Origin: Artemia franciscana
Lineage: Eukaryota; Arthropoda; Branchiopoda; Anostraca; Artemiidae
NCBI RefSeq assembly: GCF_032884065.1
Contig: NC_088873.1
Coordinates: 8,381,702-8,445,701 of the forward strand
Length of the DNA stretch: 64,000 nucleotides
Direction of reading: 5' to 3'
Position 1 is the first letter of the stretch. The number at the start of each line of letters is the position of its first letter. The notes below the pieces were generated by a model. It was given only the letters and a program-made list of their open reading frames with translations, had not been told where the DNA came from and did no database searches. This document shows, in pieces, positions 25,131 through 37,366 of the stretch. A program made the position numbers and the translations under genes.

Positions 25131-25499
25131 CTGAAAAAAGTCCGATAGCAAGGGGTTAGAATATTAGCTAAATATATTAGGGTTAGATTAGTTCGATATA
25201 AATATTAAACAAACTATAATTAATCTTTTTCATTTAACTTATGTGACATTGCAGTTTTGGTGACTTGTTGGAATCTTTCAGCCAAACTGATTATGAATCC
25301 TTAAATAAATCATTAAATATAAAATCAAATAAATATAAAAATTAAATAAATATTATTAAATATATTGACTGATTGACTCCTTTAATTTAGTTAGTTCACA
25401 CACAAAAAATAATAATAATAGAAAAAAAAATGTCATTTCATATAAAGAAATCAATGATATCACCGAGTCTTTGAAAGATGAAAGAGGACTGGGAATGAA

Positions 25500-25690
25500 G
25501 AGGACAGGACCGTATCCAGGATCTTTTTGGGGGGTGTTTAACACAAAGATTTTTTTTTCATGGGGGAGGGCTTTAAACGCAAAAAAAATAAAAAAAGACA
25601 TAAAAAATTTGTTGATGTCCATTTCAGTCAGACAATCATTTTTTTTGGAGGGGGGTCAAACCCCCTACCCCCCTGGGTACGACCTTGGAA
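25500..25690. repeat. Short palindromic-ended element (possible MITE)
   Basis: Left end GGACCGTATCCAGGATC with G runs, right end C runs then CCTGGGTACGACC, giving imperfect inverted ends about 190 bp apart. It lies directly left of the composite MITE at 25709. Confidence 0.5.
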
Positions 25691-25708
25691 TAGGAATAGA
25701 AATGAAAC

Positions 25709-26823
25709 GGTAAAATTCTAGTTAATTGATTTCTTGCTATCTCGGAAAGGGTTTAGGTTAGGAGAATGAAACTTTCAGGGATTAATCTACAGACTTAAGT
25801 ATGTCCCGGGAAGGTATTTTGAAGTAACTACCTCCACTCCTTCTCCCTCTAGAGGGTCCTGACCTTTGATGACCTTTAAAAATATGCTTGTTATAAAAGT
25901 GAAACCTTGCAAAATAGAGCTTCTGCTTAATTGAAGTACAACAAAATTGTTTTCAGCTTCATTACTTTGCTCACATCCATTTTATAAGGTTTTAAAGATA
26001 TGCAAATACATTTCCTAAACTTTGAAAAAAAATACATTGATTTGCCTTAGAATCCTACTGAAATAACAGGAATTTCATTTTCAGAACTAAAGCCAGAGAA
26101 AAAGAAACTGCTAACTGAAAATTAAGGTAAAATGTTGTTTTGTACAAATTTCAATGGGTTTAGATAAAGATTATCTTTAGAAAATATTTTTTTAGATAAA
26201 AGGAAAATCATTTGATGTCACGTAGGCAAATTTCAGGGCCCTCTAGAGGGAGAAGGAGTAGAGGTGGGTACTTTAAAATACCTTCCCGGGACATACTTTA
26301 GTCTGTAGATTCATCCCTGAAAGTTTCATTTTCCTAACCTAAACCCTAACCTGACCTCTGATGACCTTTAAAAACATGTGTGTTTTAAAAGTGAAACCTT
26401 GCAAAACAGATCTTCTGCTTAATTGAAGTACAACAAAATTATTTTCAGCTTCATTACTTTGCTCAATTCCACTTTATAAGGTTTTAAAGATATGCAAATA
26501 CATTTCCTAAATTTTGAAAAAAATTGATATGCCTCAAAATTCTACTCAAATAACAGGAATTGCATTTTCAGAACTAAAGGCAGAGAAAAGCAACTAGTAA
26601 CTGAAAATTAGGGTAAAATGTTGTTTTATCAAAATTTCAATAGGTATAGACTTGTCATGTAGGCAAATTTTAGGGCCCTCAAGAGGGAGAAGCAGTAGAG
26701 GTGGGTACTTTAAAAAACTTTCCCGGGACATACTTTAGCCTGTAGACCCATCCCTGAATGTTTCATTTTCCTAACCTAAACCCTTTCCGAGATAGCAAGA
26801 AGTCAATTAACTAGAATTTTACT
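25709..26823. mobile_element. Composite long-TIR MITE with 8-bp target duplication
   Basis: Two copies of the MITE described at 32822-33460 are joined. The first runs from GGTAAAATTC at 25709, and the second resumes at about 26350 with the internal part and the right terminus ending at 26823. The whole composite is flanked by AATGAAAC at 25701-25708 and 26824-26831. One target duplication around a dimer suggests recombination between copies after, or nested insertion during, transposition. Confidence 0.85.
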
Positions 26824-27150
26824 AATGAAACTACCATGGAATAAGGAAACTGAATGAATAAGGAAACTGATGTTTACTAATGAAACTACCATGGAATACT
26901 AATGGAAACTACCCATGGAATCAAATAAGAAACCAAGCTTATCACTTTGCATTAAGGATGTTCGAAAACAGATTCTTTAAACTGAACATCGATATCACTT
27001 GAACTTTCAGAATTTCTGTAATCACCTTAACCGGTATGGATTTCTCATTAAAACAGAGTTCCAATTCAGAAAAAATAATTCAAATATTCAGGTTGAATTC
27101 AGGAAAGACCATTTTGTTACTGCAGCCCCCCTTCTCATTCATTGACTCAT

Positions 27151-27695
27151 TATGATTTGACGCTTTCAATTTGACGCTTTCAATTTTGACGCTTTTGATT
27201 TGACATTATGATATTATGATACGATTATGATTTGACGGTTTCAATTTGACGCTTTCAATTTTGACGCTTTTGATTTGACATTATGATTTGATATTATGAT
27301 ATTATGATATGATTTGACGCTTTCAATTTTGACGCTTTTGATTTGACATTATGATGTTATGATATGATTATGATTTGACGCTTTCAATTTTGACGCTTTT
27401 GATTTGACATTATGATATTATGATATGATTTGACGCTTTCAATTTTGACGCTTTTGATTTGACATTATGATATTATGATATGATTACGATTTGACGCTTT
27501 CAATTTTGACGCTTTTGATTTGACATTATGATTTGACATTATGATATGATTATGATTTGACGCTTTCAATTTTGACGCTTTTGATTTGACATTATGATAT
27601 TATGATATGATTACGATTTGACGCTTTCAATTTTGACGCTTTTGATTTGACATTATGATATTATGATATGATTATGATTTGCCGCTTTCAATTTT
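27151..27695. repeat. Tandem array based on TTTGACGCTTTCAATTTTGA
   Basis: Roughly seven to eight units of about 60-80 bp carry GATTTGACGCTTTCAATTTT, GACGCTTTTGATTTGACATT and ATGATATTATGATATGATTA. It stops exactly where a reverse-transcriptase-like frame begins (TTCATTGATTTTAGTGAAGC at 27696). Confidence 0.92.
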
Positions 27696-28560
27696 CATTG
27701 ATTTTAGTGAAGCTTGTGATGCTGTTGTTTCTAATATTATATTAATAGGCTAAGTTCTTTCATAGTTCAGGATATATCTTAGAAATGGTTTTTACTTACT
27801 TGCTTACTTATTTATATACGGGGTTTATAAAAAAAAGAAGAAAAAAGAAGAAAATACAAAAAAAAATCCAAAATAACAAAACACTTGAACCTCCTTAAGC
27901 TTTTGTTTGCTTGGAATAGCCCCTAAAACACAGAAGAAAAATATTAAAAAATAGAAGAAAAGAAAGAGGAAAAAACTCTCCACTTGCGCGTCTCATGGTC
28001 GCAATAACCCTTCCTAACAACAACCCATCCCACCTACCAATACAGTGCAAAACTGTTTCCACCTAACAAAATATTTAAACCATTTTTTTCCTTTTTTAAT
28101 TTGTTTGGGGGGAACTTGAGAGCGAATAAAATTAAATTTAATTATTCTTCAAAAATTATACAACGGGAGACAAATTGTTTCAAGATCTCTTTGGAGATCA
28201 CACACATTCCCCGACGTTCGACCCCTACCTTACTGAGATTACGTTTAAAGTGAATACTAATGAATGCATTTCAAAATGTTTTATTGTTCGCTGTGGGGTT
28301 CCAAAAGGCTCAGTGCTTAAATCCCTCGAGTACTTGATTTATGTAAATAGTATGTGTTTTATGTCCCTGGGGCGTTATTAACGTCATTTGCTGATGATAC
28401 TGTTCATACAGAATCATTATCTTGTGTACCTATTTTGATTAATAAGGTTGATAAAGCCCTGGATGAATTGGTAAGTTTTACTAGCTGTAGCTCTCTATCT
28501 GTCAAAATTTTTAAGATGAGTTTTATGACTGTTAGGTGGGTTAGTATTTAGAAAATTTTT
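27696..28560 (+). pseudogene. Second type of non-LTR reverse transcriptase, broken
   Basis: FIDFSEACDAVVSN at the start is RT motif A. After about 500 bases of A-rich insertion, RCGVPKGSVLKSLEYLIYV (motif B region, from about 28290) and then TSFADDTVHTES (catalytic motif C, about 28390) appear in two different frames, separated by a frameshift near 28370. Unlike the 1217-2035 remnant, the ADD catalytic motif is retained. The element is truncated at both ends and cannot be active. Intronic position within NCKX, opposite strand. Confidence 0.75.
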
Positions 28561-28742
28561 GAAACAAAATTTGCCTAATTGGCGTGTTTTCAATTAAGGT
28601 TTTAGAATCAATTATTTACATTTTTACCTTTTTAAGTAGTAGTAGTACTAGTATTAATTTATTATCAAAAAGAAATAACAGAGACAAAATCAATCGGTAG
28701 CACACCAAAAGTATCGCTTACGAGGGTGTGCTACTAACAAAA

Positions 28743-29160
28743 ATGAACAGAAAAAAAAAATAAAAAAAGCAATATAATCTATAGTAAGCAGAAGGGTGAA
28801 ACCGTGTACCAAGAAAAAAAACTTACATAAATAATTCATACACAATAAAAAACATTATATCATGATCCCGAAGCAAAAAAAATAAAAAAAATAAAAAAAA
28901 GCAATATAATCTATAGTAAGCAGAAGGGTGAAACCGTGTACCAAGAAAAAAAAACTTACATAAATAATTCATACACAATAAAAAAACATTACATCATGAT
29001 CCCGAAGAAAAAAAAAAACAATAAAAAAAGCAATATAATCTATAGTAAGCAGAAGGGTGAAACCGTGTACCAAGAAAAAAACTTACATAAATAGTTCATA
29101 CACAATAAAAAAACATTATATCATGATCCCGAAGCAAAAAAAAAAAAAACAAACAAAAAA
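28743..29160. repeat. Three tandem copies of a ~130-bp unit
   Basis: GCAATATAATCTATAGTAAG starts at about 28769, 28902 and 29029 (periods of about 133 and 127). Each is followed by GAAGGGTGAAACCGTGTACC and CATTATATCATGATCCCGAA, joined by A-rich linkers of variable length. Confidence 0.9.
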
Positions 29161-30048
29161 CAATAAACAATTATTGTCAATATTAAATCCATCAATCTCA
29201 ATCTGTTTCAAAGTTATACCTACCAAGCGACCCCACACGCAGCTCAGTTTTAAATTGATAGAAATTGAAGCTGGAAACTGCACTGTGATACAATAACAGA
29301 AAAAGAGTTCAGATGTTTTGGTCTTTTAAGAGGGCCAAAGGACAAGCTGCAGTCCAGAATTCCAATAGTCCAGTGTCGTTCTCTTATTGACTTTATTATC
29401 TTATTCTTATTCTTGTTATCTTATTATATATTATCTTTATCTCTATTGGCGTTCTCTCATTCGTTTAAAGATGTTAGCTGTGGAATAGTTTTGTTGTGCC
29501 AAGTTTAAAAATGAGTCAGATATTACAAAATAAAGTTATTCGTCTGTTAGCTGAGTATGTGCGATCTGAAAATAGTACTCTATATTATTTTACTGAGATG
29601 AGTATTTTAAACGTTTATAAAAGGATACAATTAACTAGCTACTTCAGTTTATCTTTTTTTGCATCAATACTCGTTTGGATCCTTTTGGGAAGTATTTAAG
29701 CCCAATTCATTTTATCATTGTTATGATGCTAGGAATACATCGGAGACAGCAGCTAAGACTAGGACTGCTTAACGAGCATCTTTGTTGTCAGATTTTGAAG
29801 AGGCTAAAGGCGTAGAATTCTCTATCGAAGGGTATGAGGCTAGTAGAAAATGTTACCCAGTTCAGGAGTAGGTTTTAACGTTACCTTTCAGGACGTTGAC
29901 AATGATTTGTAAAGGATTTTTTGTGTGTCATTATAAGTAAAGTGTATCAGTATAAGTGAAGATATATAGTGGGTTTTAGGGATGAAAGCTAACATTATAA
30001 ATAACCCAACGGATGTCCCTGATGGTGTTGCAAGACGACCATCAGGGA

Positions 30049-30350
30049 TCGTGAAGTTATAAATACTGCTCTGATCAGGGATCAGACAACCTGACGTTAT
30101 GAATACTGTTCTGATCAGGGATCTGAAAACTTGACGTTATAAATACGACTCTGATCAGGAATCAGACAACTTAACGTTATGAATACTTCTCTGATCAGGG
30201 ATCAGACAACCTGACGTTATAAATACTGATCTGACCAGGAATCAGACAACCTAACGTTATAAATACTGCTCTGATCAGGGATCAGGCAACCTGTCATTAC
30301 CAGTACCGCTCTGATCAGGGATCAGACAACCTGACGTTATATACACTGCT
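30049..30350. repeat. ~7 tandem copies of a 40-bp unit with TGATCA
   Basis: The unit is GTTATAAATACTGCTCTGAT plus CAGGGATCAGACAACCTGAC. The TCTGATCAGGGATCAGA part is itself partly palindromic. Copies differ by one to five bases each. Confidence 0.92.
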
Positions 30351-30924
30351 CTTTTTAATATGATTATCTTTGTCGTAGCAGAACCTTGGTACACTAAATA
30401 TTCCCTTTTTAAGCTGATAGTATATTGTTTATTTAAACAACAGCTTTATAACTAAAATTACAAACTAGAAAATTCGTGGTTTTCGGTGAATGAATACTAA
30501 GACGTTAAAAAATGAAACGCAAAAATGAAGAATTTAAAAAAATCGTTTTTTTTGGTGGTGGAGCTGAAGTAGAGGTAGCTTAAGAAGGAAGCAGGAATCA
30601 AGCAGTAAGCAGTAATGGAATCAGCAAATAATACTAGCTATAAGCTTTAAGACTGATAGCACAATATCTACACGAAGGAAGTAGCTTTCATATCTAAAGC
30701 CAAATTTTTTTAGTTTGCTTTAAGAATACTAAGAGGGTGATGAAGTGTGCAAAATAGACAAATGCAATGTGAATAGGTGGACAAGTAAATTCCCTCTTTT
30801 AGTGGTTGAAGGGATGAAAAGCTTATAAAAACCCGAAAGCAGGGGTGAGGATGTTGAAGTAGAAGGCGAAGAAGTACGTATAGCAGAACCTTGACGCTAA
30901 AACTAGGCATTGTCTTTTCGGCTG

Positions 30925-31015
30925 ATTAAATAAAGGAAGTGACACTAGACTTCCTAGTCCCAACTGGCGGTGCTGATCCCTTCTGCAAGGAAGTGCAATT
31001 AACGTTGGGGTGCTA
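30925..31015 (-). repeat. Diverged SINE 3' fragment
   Basis: It matches the 3' portion of the SINE at 45071-45386. Shared features are CTAGACTT...AGTCCC, GGCGGTGCTGATC and GAAGTGCAAT. The tRNA-like head is absent. Confidence 0.5.
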
Positions 31016-31833
31016 TTTTGTATTTATTTAAAAAGCAGCTTTATAACTGAATTCCCAACCTAAAAGTTGGGCTTTTGGGCTAAAGAATACTAAGACAATG
31101 AGAGTGACTGTAAATGCACATGTGAAGAGGGGCAAAAGTTGAAGCCATATTTTAGTGGTTCAAGGTGACTTAAAGTTAAAAAATAGACGAAAGAAGGGGG
31201 ATAGGTCAAAACAGTAGCCCAAGATGTATACACATCAACACAAATATTTGTAATAGATGGCATTGAAATGGTAATTAGATACCATACTGAACAAAAGGAG
31301 GAGATTTCTTTTAGAAACCGTTCTGTGCTGATAAGGGTTAATCAAACTTGTGTCAATTAATTGCTTAATTAATTAGCCACATTGCTTAATGCTATGTACC
31401 AGAACGCTTCAATTGAGCTTTGAACGATAATAGCGAGGGAGTAGCAGTTTTAAAATCAACATTGGCATAAGAATAGGGTGAGAAAAGGTACAAAACAGGC
31501 AAATGCATAAGTGAAGACGATCTAGATGGTGCTAACGACGGAAGCTTTTAGATTGGCAGATTTTACCATTCTAGGTAGAGAATCCAAGACTCTGGAAGTA
31601 GATACTTGGCTTTAGCTGGCTGGGCTCAGGTAAACACTGAACAAAGAACTGGGCCAAAGGATCCTCCAAAACTCTTCGAAAAGATTGTAAAACAACATTT
31701 CGTTGTTGTGGTAAAAAAGTGACATGTGTGATGTGAATGGTTACACTATAGCCTACATACGATGTATAGCTGTCTTTGGTCATCCTTGATTCGAATGATT
31801 AATTAATCTAGATTGAATATAAACAAGGCTTAC

Positions 31834-31959
31834 GTTCATCCACACTGCTGGAGGAGTAGACGGAAGCTACGGAACGGCTATCAATTGGTGCGTCTGAACG
31901 CAGGTTTAGTTCGGAACCAACATTAGGAGCGGTAGTTCCATTTTCAGTGGACGGCTTTT
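31834..31959 (-). CDS. NCKX exon: cytoplasmic loop
   Basis: The acceptor is TCTCTTTTCAG (AG at 31961-31960) and the donor is GTAAGC at 31833. It completes a Glu codon (G|AA) with the 37367-37489 exon and a Pro codon with the 24924-25130 exon. The 41 codons in between are hydrophilic and Ser-rich (KPSTENGTTAPNVGS, then SVASVYSSSSVDE), as expected for the large intracellular loop between the two alpha repeats of NCKX. The sequence is not conserved enough to name alone. Its identification rests on the open frame, the exact phases and good splice sites. The Ser/Thr-rich stretch may be a phosphorylation target (inference). Confidence 0.88.
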
Positions 31960-32821
31960 CTGAAAAGAGAAAGAAATTTATTCTTATAGTTACCTCTTTT
32001 TTTCATAATTGATCAGCTTCCCACGAAGAGAGATGAACAAATTAATCTAATCAATTTAACACTGAGAAAAGCTGAGTTTAAATGGTCTCAAAATTAATCA
32101 TACTCTTTCATATAGAGTATTTAAAAAATGTTGGATTTAAAAAAAAGAGGGTTAAGTGAAATAAATGCGAAATTGCATTATCCTAACATTATTTTCGCTA
32201 GACAACCATTTAATTACTAATTCATATAACATTCAACGTTCTTTTTTAGCATAGGGTCGTCAGAAATCAAAACATGTCTTCTCTTTCTTTTGAAAAATAT
32301 TGCCTAAAATTTCAAAGCAAAAATATATTTTACAAAAAATAATAACAAAAATAACGTTCTTGTAATATTTGTATCACAAAGCAACCTATAAAAGTGTTTT
32401 CAATTTTTCTTAAGCCACATTTCAGTAGCACTATTTGAATAATCCTACAAAATATTAACTGGTGATGAATAAAAAAAACGTTCTTTCTGCTTTAATTTCT
32501 TGCTTTAAACGCTTATTCTGCTTCAACACTTCGGAACAAGTCTAGCTACTACAAAACGAATAGATCTAAAAGTATATTTTCAATTCTTATGAGAAAATAT
32601 TTTATCTATTTTGTAGCTTTTCGAAGTGATCTCCCCGTACAATGTCAAGATTTTCATATCTTGGATTGTGTCCCTCGTCTGAGCCGACTTAAAGATTTTC
32701 CATTTTCATGGTTGGATAACCAAGGGACAGAAGAACCTCCAACTCCTCCTGCATTTTTTTTTAGCACCAGGATGATACACTAAATAAGTTTTAAATCTGC
32801 GTTATTGGAAGACAAAGTGAT

Positions 32822-33460
32822 GGTAAAATTCTAGTTTAGTGACTTGTTCCTATCTCGGAAAGGGGTTAGGTTAGGAAAAGGAAACTTTCAGGGATGGGTC
32901 TACAGGCTAAAGTATGTCCTGGGAAGGTATTTCGAAGCACCTGCCTCCACTCCCTCTCCTTCTAGAGGGTCCTGACCTTTGATGACCTTTAAAAATATGT
33001 GTGTTATAAAAGTGAAACCTTGCAAAATAGATCTTCTGCTTGAATGAAGTACAACGAAATTGTTTTCAGCTTCACAACTTTGCTTAATCCCAATTTATAG
33101 GCTTTTAAAGATACACAAATACATTTCCTAAATTTTGAAAAAAACATTTATATGGCTCAAAATTTTACTCAAATAACAGGAATTGCATTTTCAGAACTAA
33201 AGGCAGAGAAAAAGCAACTGGTAACTGAAAATTAAGGTAAAATGTTGTTTGTCAAAATTTCAATAGGTATAAGTATTCAATAGGTATACCTGTCATGTAT
33301 GTGAATTTCAGAGTCCTCTAGAGGGAGAAGGAGTAGAGGTGGGCACTTCAAAATACCTTCCTGGGATATACTTTAGCCTATAGACCAATCCCTAAAAGTT
33401 TCATTTCTTAACCTAACCCCTTTCCGAGATAGCAAGAAGTCACTAAACTAGAATTTTACC
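32822..33460. mobile_element. Complete long-TIR MITE, 639 bp
   Basis: The termini GGTAAAATTCTAGTTTAGTG and its inverted counterpart at 33441-33460 extend into inverted repeats of about 150 bp (32822-32973 and 33310-33460). A ~335-bp AT-rich core lies between. The flanks carry AAAGTGAT at 32814-32821 and 33461-33468, an 8-bp target duplication. No coding capacity. Eight bases would fit hAT or P-like superfamilies; the transposase source is unknown. Confidence 0.92.
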
Positions 33461-33468
33461 AAAGTGAT

Positions 33469-34368
33469 CTAGTGCCACATCCAATACCACCAACAACAAC
33501 ACCAAATATATGAGTAAATTAAATAAATAAGGTTGTATTTTGGATATGTAGCTGTAGTGTTATATATTCATTCACATTGGCTACAAGAAGTTTCTTCCAT
33601 TTGAATTTTTTGCCAGGTCTGTGGAGTCCTGTGGCACCTGATATGAGTTGATGAATGGTAATAATTACCATTCTTAGCTAACCATAATTACCATAATTAT
33701 CACTAATAATTACCATAATTAGCGTCAGGCTGCTCTTTTTTATTCATTTATTTAGATTTTTTTCGTTATTTGTCTTTCCCTGTTTTCCAAGCTATGGAGC
33801 CGACTGAGGAGGGCAGTAAATTTTCATGTTTTTTATATACATATTATTAATAAACGAGATTGAACTTCAGTAATTGCCATGAAAATAAAGTACTAATTAA
33901 CAAATATCCGGATCAATTTTGGGGCTCCTCGGTATCAATGAAATGTTTTTACCTCCTTCTCTTGATCTGTATATATCTGTAAATCAAGTTCAATGACTGG
34001 AGTTTTTCGAGCAGAACATATTCTTGGTATTCGAATTCTTGTTATATAGGTAACGCAATGTGAAATGGCCCAAAGAAAAAGACAGAGGGGAGTGTAATTA
34101 TTTAATTTCACTGCACCCTCCCCCTCCCCCGAAAAGAGTAATAAAACAACTCAATGCCTGATTCCATTTTGATGTAATTCATTCTTCTAGTTTAATTTAA
34201 ACGTTCTTCTAGCTTCATTTTCAAATAACGGAGGTTCTTAAATAATTCAAAATATTTGTCTTGTCGGTGTTGGATGGTTTTAAGGTGGTTTTAAACATTT
34301 TGTGTGGATTTCATCTTACCCTGATACTATTCCGACTAAAATAGTCCTTTGAAATGTTGATTAGACAT
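33469..34368. other. NCKX intron, nothing recognised
   Basis: A short run of AATTACCATAATTA repeats is at about 33655-33722. The stretch at 33780-33870 ending in AATAAACGAGATTG might be the 3' end of an unrecognised retroelement. Confidence 0.4.
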
Positions 34369-35116
34369 CTTAAGGAGATACAAAAGGACCAGATATGAGA
34401 ACAGGTCCTAGGACAGGGCCTGGCTGCTCTCCGACCACTTTTGACTTTTAAGAAAGGCACTAGAACTTTCAGTATCCCATTGAATAAGCATCACCTGAAG
34501 TTTCTACTACTACACAGGTAGAGGGGGGTGGGCTGAGGAGGGGGAAGCTCTCCCACCATGTACAGAATAAATCTTACTCATTATAGGGTTAAATATTACT
34601 CTTTACTTTCATAAAAGAGACATAGACCAGAAATATTCCCGCAAATCAGGAGGTATTAAAGATCGATTCTATCTCCCTTCCTCCTTACCAACAACTAAGT
34701 CTGTATTTATCTGAAGGCTCAGTAAGATTTGGGATGTTTTGGCATTAAAATGCAGTAACATGCAGCTAAGTAATGAAGTAAAATTTTAAAACTTTTGGTT
34801 TAAGACTTCTATTGGTTTCATTAATTATGGCTGTATTAGTTTTAACATCAATTGACAGAGACTTCGGGCGCTTATTTACTCGCTCTTTTCGTAAAATTCC
34901 AGTTTTTCCCAAATTCATGAAACCACGAACACTCGCCAAGATATAATTTTTTAATTAGAGGGGTTATTGTGAAGCCTCAAGTTCATTTTTTTGCGATTGG
35001 TGAAAATTTCATGAACGTTCAAGAATAAAAGCGAAAATCTATTAAAAATACAGCTTTTTCACTAATATTCCTAGCTGTAGTCTTAACTTTCTTCAACAAC
35101 TTCACAAAATTAAATA

Positions 35117-35310
35117 TAATGCTTGAGAAATTTCTTCTAATGTTGAATCCAAACTATTGATTAAAAAAACTTATTTTCTTTGGGAATTACGTTACTGTAA
35201 AGAAAAGTAAATAATTCTTGATATTTTCAAGGATTTTTTGGAACTTAAACAGTAATTGAAATTCCAACAAAACATTGTTGGACCTGTTTATATTCTGGGA
35301 ATTATTTTGT
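35117..35310. repeat. Inverted repeat arm in intron downstream of exon 37367-37489
   Basis: Counterpart of 869-1064. It pairs with 39861-40066 on the other side of the exon. Confidence 0.8.
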
Positions 35311-35471
35311 TTTTTCTTTTCTAAACAGATTTATTTTTTTTTTATTTTTTTTTATTTTAATTATTTTTTTTCTAAACAGAACAGTGCGATTTCTGAAAAG
35401 GTCGAGGATGCGTCGACCAAATCTTTACTCTTACGTTAATAATTAAGAAGTGCCTTAGTTGTCAAACACCT

Positions 35472-36321
35472 TTGGTCCTCTGTTTTATAGATTATGAGTT
35501 TTATAGTTTTATAGATTATGCGACAGCTTTCGATTCTGTTGATAGAAGAGCTTTAGTAAAGACATCATCCTTATATGGTGTACCGAACAAATACATTAAA
35601 GTTATTAATGATATGCACAAGAATAATACTACTGCGGTTAAGGTAGGAAATGAGGTTAGCAGCTGGTTTTGCATTAGACCAAGAATTAAGCAGGGTTGTG
35701 TTGTATCCCCCATTATTTGGATCATTTCGATGAACTTTGTCTTAAGGAGCACAGAAAAGGTAATGGGAGACCACGGAATTAAACGAGGAGGAAAAACTCT
35801 CCTGGACTGATTTAAGCATCCTAGATGAAAGTGTGAGCAAAATGCCGCTGCTCAGGGTGTTTTTTTTTTCACAATTAAAAAAGTTTGGGAGAATAACAAA
35901 AAAGTATGCAAACCAAGAGTAGAATATTGAAGGTACGATGATGACGGTGGTCAAATATGGCCTTGAAGCCTGGGCGCTCCTAATTTCAAACAGTAGTGAT
36001 GTTCAATCCAAATTTCTAGGGTTATAACGACAGAAAGGTTGTGATGGTTAGGGCACGTTCTAAAGATGAAGGATGACAGATCGCCGAAGATTGTCCTTTT
36101 TGGCCTACCGTCTAGGACAAAGCGGAAAGCAGTTCGTCCTCGCCTGGGGTGGGAGGATGTAATAAAGAAAGATTTAGAGGAAATGGGGACTTCTTTGGAG
36201 GGTGTAAAGAGGGAGGCTCTGAATAGACTGGGATTGAGGAGGAGCGTGCGTAGCTGTGTTGGCCTCAGGCGGCTTGGTGCTGCGGTGTTGTTAGTAGTAG
36301 TAGATTCTACCCGATACCTTG
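35472..36321 (+). pseudogene. Non-LTR reverse transcriptase remnant, right-block copy
   Basis: Same insertion as 1217-2035, with the same loss of the YADD region, so the damage predates the split of the two copies. The open part (35472-35810) differs from the left one by about 8 substitutions in 339 bases. The C-terminal frame lies at 36066-36290. An extra ~30-bp piece (GAGAATAACAAAAAAGTATG) is present near 35890 and absent on the left. Confidence 0.85.
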
Positions 36322-36759
36322 CTACAACTGATTCTACCATCACTGCTCCTACAAAGAATGGTAGACGACACCCCTATTGTAAATCAAAAACATGAAGAGT
36401 ATTCTTATTAGTATAATTGGGAAAAATAGAGCCTTGGGGCTTAAGCAAGTCCTTAAACTTCTATAATCAAATCTGAAGTATAAAAAGAATGCTTTAAATA
36501 CTCGACTCTCTACTTTTTATATGTTCACTGCATCTACCATATTTACTAGTAATGCTGCCCAGTTAGGTAAAGCTATCCACATGGTTAGTTTTCTCGTCAT
36601 TGAGCATCACCTCTTCATTCCCATTGGTTCCTAGTCTAAGCGTGTCAGTCCAGTGCATAAAAAATCCCGATTAAACCAAGTTCGTTTGATGACACATCTT
36701 TTGGTAGTCCAATTTTTTATAAAATGACATCCTAGTTAAGGTGATCTATTAAATTCCGT

Positions 36760-37340
36760 TTTTCTTGCTATGTATGAGCCTGGGAGTATTTTTATAACTT
36801 ACAAGAATTAACTTACCAGTCTTACCAGAATGCACATTACAAAATATAAACTTGGCAAACATTTTCGCACTTACATCCTATGTAATTCTACCAGTATTCT
36901 GTAACCTAAAAGAATTTAGTTCCCAGAATGTAACTTACCAAATACAAACATGGCAGAAACTCACGCATTTATATTCAATGTAATTCTATGAGCCTGGCAG
37001 CATTTTTAACATACCAAATATAAATTTGGCAGAAATTGTCATACTAATTTGCCACGTAATTTTGAGTTTGGCAGTATTTTTTAACTTACCAGGATTAACA
37101 TACCGAATATAAACATGGCGGAAACTCTCGCACTTATATTCAATATAACTTTATGAGCCTGGCAGCGTTTTTAACTTACCAAATATATATTTTGTAGAAA
37201 TTGTCGTACTAGTTTGCCACGTTATTTTGAGTTTGGCAGTATTTTTTAACTTACCAGGATTAACCCACAAAATATAATTTGGCAGAAATTCTCGCACTTA
37301 TGTTCTATGTAATTCTGTGAATCTTGCAGTATTTTGTAAG
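36760..37340. repeat. Imperfect tandem repeat following an NCKX exon
   Basis: Right-block counterpart of 2480-3060. It occupies the first ~600 bases of the intron after the exon at 37367-37489. One unit (CTGGCAG around 36890) is shorter than on the left. Confidence 0.75.
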
Positions 37341-37366
37341 GATAAATGAGAAATTCTTGCGCTTAC

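Noticed and set aside
27151..30350. CRISPR-like arrays of repeats and spacers
   Set aside because: The arrays are plain tandem repeats without unique spacers, in an animal intron.
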